Shown here piece by piece: positions 7,591 to 8,338 of a stretch of 8,338 nucleotides of DNA. This stretch comes from Lysobacteraceae bacterium (GTDB lineage: Bacteria > Pseudomonadota > Gammaproteobacteria > Xanthomonadales > Xanthomonadaceae). The stretch spans positions 1 to 8,338 of the forward strand of contig SEHC01000267.1 in NCBI GenBank assembly GCA_004173415.1, in the 5' to 3' direction. Under the pieces are notes generated by a model. That model was not told where the DNA came from and did not search any database. It was given only the letters and a program-made list of their open reading frames with translations. The translations under genes were made by a program, and so were the position numbers. Positions within the stretch are counted from its first letter, which is position 1, and each line of letters begins with the position of its first letter.

Positions 7591-7939
7591 CGCGCAGCGC
7601 TCGCGGCGGCTCGAATTCCACTTCGCGCAGGATCGAGCGCAGGCGCGTGTACGCTTCCTCGCGGCGTCCGCGCTGGCCGAGGTAGCAGCAGACCACGTCG
7701 TTGAGGGTCAGCGGTTGCGGCAGGCCCTCGGTGTCGACCTGCAGGCGCGCGGCGAGCTTTTCCGCCAGCCATTCGTACAGCGCACGCGGACCGGTGTCGG
7801 TCTGCACGCGCAGCAGGTCGGGGCCGATGATCGGAATGACCCGGCGTTCCTCGATGTAGTCGAGCAGATCCTCCCAGGCGTCTTCGTCGAAGCTCTGCTG
7901 GGGGACCGCTGCGGCGGCTGACGCCATTGCACTGGCCAT
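7544..7939 (-). pseudogene. SIR2-like protein, N-terminal fragment only
   Basis: Starts at ATG 7939 (MASAMASAAAAVPQQ), with AAGGTG 10 nt upstream; a second in-frame ATG at 7927 lacks such a site. The segment WEDLLDYIEERRVIPIIGPD, followed by GPRALYEWLAEKLAARL, LTLNDVVCCYL and the helix ending REVEFEPPRALR, matches my memory of the N-terminus of a SIR2-like family whose full members run to about 280-300 residues or more. RRVIPIIGPDLL would be the first strand and glycine loop of the nucleotide fold. After EPPRALR (about 7592) the family sequence stops and the frame runs through the TPR gene's DNA out of frame, ending at 7544. The encoded product is 131 residues and lacks the catalytic Asn/His region expected further on, so NADase activity is not expected. 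The SIR2 assignment rests on this short segment; another family is possible. Confidence 0.6.
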
Positions 7940-7949
7940 GGGTCGGGGG

Positions 7950-7955
7950 CACCTT
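7950..7955 (-). promoter_or_regulatory. Ribosome binding site of the SIR2-like gene
   Basis: AAGGTG on the minus strand ends 10 nt before ATG 7939. It favours this start over the next in-frame ATG at 7927, which has no purine-rich sequence ahead of it. Confidence 0.45.
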
Positions 7956-8076
7956 GGATGAAGTTGCGCCAGATTCCCGCTCTGGCGGAGCAAGCCGCGC
8001 TGCGCCCTCGGCAAGGGCCGGCACCCTCAGCGGACGGGGTACCGAAGCCCGAGTCTTGGCGTCCGTGGCCGCGTTT

Positions 8077-8105
8077 GCAAGCCTCTCGTGGCTTGCGCCG
8101 CAAGC
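8077..8105. repeat. Two overlapping, mutually exclusive hairpins
   Basis: GCAAGCC (8077-8083) can pair with GGCTTGC (8090-8096) around a 6-nt loop. The same GCTTGC (8091-8096) can instead pair with GCAAGC (8100-8105) around the loop GCC. Both cannot form at once. The block lies about 140 nt ahead of the SIR2-like start, in the leader if the promoter is further upstream. It could act as an attenuator-like switch or be chance in GC-rich DNA. Confidence 0.4.
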
Positions 8106-8150
8106 TGTCCTGCGATCCCGATTTACTGCGTTGTGCCCATTGCGTGGCTC

Positions 8151-8215
8151 TTTCCGCGGAACCCGTGGAGCTGGCTCCCGGGCGCTGTTCGCTGCCTTGT
8201 GCCAGCTCGCGGAAA
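8151..8215 (-). terminator. Long composite inverted repeat after the right-edge gene
   Basis: An outer stem TTTCCGC (8151-8157) / GCGGAAA (8209-8215) continues, after a 10-nt bulge on one side, into an inner stem GAGCTGGC (8168-8175) / GCCAGCTC (8201-8208) with a 25-nt loop. It begins 5 nt after the stop of the right-edge minus-strand gene, so a terminator or 3'-end element is likely. TTCCGCGGAA (8152-8161) is also a palindrome in itself. There is no T-tract. The size and layout would also fit a dispersed REP-like element. Confidence 0.45.
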
Positions 8216-8220
8216 TCGAC

Positions 8221-8338
8221 TCAGCGCAGGTCCAGTTCGTGGTGGATCAGGACCACGCATTGCGAGGCGAACAGCATCTTCGAGCCCAGCGCGATCTTCT
8301 CGGCACCCAGGCGCTCGAGGCTGCCGAAGGTCTTCTTC
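8221..8338 (-). CDS. C-terminal end of an unidentified protein, cut by the right edge
   Basis: Reading leftward from the window edge, a frame whose first full codon is at 8337-8335 gives 38 residues, beginning KKTFGSLERLGAEKIALGSK and ending IHHELDLR, then TGA at 8223-8221. The mix of residues looks like real protein rather than the Arg/Ala/Pro nonsense of shadow frames, and the inverted repeat just after the stop supports a gene end. I do not recognise the family. A hydrophobic stretch (MLFASQCVVLI) lies near the end but is too short for a clear membrane helix. It shares strand with the SIR2-like gene 281 nt downstream, but the inverted repeats between argue for separate transcripts. Confidence 0.55.
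   Translation of the reverse strand, partial: KKTFGSLERLGAEKIALGSKMLFASQCVVLIHHELDLR

Noticed and set aside
4780..7685. Three long plus-strand open frames (4780-5940, 5348-6847, 6468-7685)
   Set aside because: All lie opposite the TIR-TPR and TPR genes and are low-complexity Arg/Ala/Gly/Pro or His/Gln-rich antisense translations without motifs.
7591..8024. N-terminal part of the 6567-8024 minus-strand frame as real protein
   Set aside because: Translation above about 7590 is Arg/Pro-rich nonsense that overlaps the SIR2-like fragment in a frame with good motifs; the long open frame is accidental.
8195..8213. TGGCAC on the minus strand as half of a sigma-54 promoter
   Set aside because: No TTGC-type element at the proper spacing follows, and the word lies within the stem of the inverted repeat.
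1..8338. CRISPR array, tRNA, rRNA, insertion sequence or transposase
   Set aside because: No regularly spaced direct repeats, tRNA-like cloverleaf, rRNA sequence, or transposase motifs were seen when reading both strands.

Overview
High-GC bacterial DNA with dense, strongly codon-biased genes. The gene families (a serine beta-lactamase-like hydrolase, a PAS/PAS/GAF hybrid histidine kinase, TIR-TPR and SIR2-like proteins) and sequence style suggest a gammaproteobacterium of the Xanthomonadaceae type (Lysobacter, Luteimonas, Pseudoxanthomonas or relatives). This placement comes from memory of protein families; no search was run.

Layout. Plus strand: a serine beta-lactamase/esterase-family protein, open at the left edge (1-1779), a strong hairpin (1794-1817), then a PAS-PAS-GAF-HisKA-HATPase-REC hybrid histidine kinase (1889-4264). 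Minus strand, converging on these across an 80-nt gap with a hairpin (4294-4323): the C-terminal end of an unidentified gene at the right edge (8221-8338), a 281-nt non-coding stretch rich in inverted repeats, a SIR2-like N-terminal fragment (7544-7939), the C-terminal TPR part of another protein (6567-about 7590), a TIR-domain/TPR protein with a broken frame (4834-6487), and an unknown 161-aa protein (4345-4830). The last two are 3 nt apart and probably co-transcribed.

Working together: SIR2-like and TIR domains are both known NAD-consuming or nucleotide-sensing modules that pair in bacterial defence (Thoeris is the classic example). A minus-strand cluster with SIR2-like, TIR, TPR and an unknown small protein could be the remains of an NAD-linked defence or signalling locus. 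Function is inference.

The most striking aspect is damage. The kinase lacks about 80 residues including the ATP-binding N-box. The TIR protein seems to lack its usual linker/transmembrane part and has a frame break near 5482. The SIR2-like gene runs out of frame into the middle of a different TPR gene near 7590. Four such lesions in 8.3 kb, in otherwise intact-looking genes, point either to a decaying locus or to deletions introduced by sequencing or assembly. This should be settled before any biology is built on the locus.
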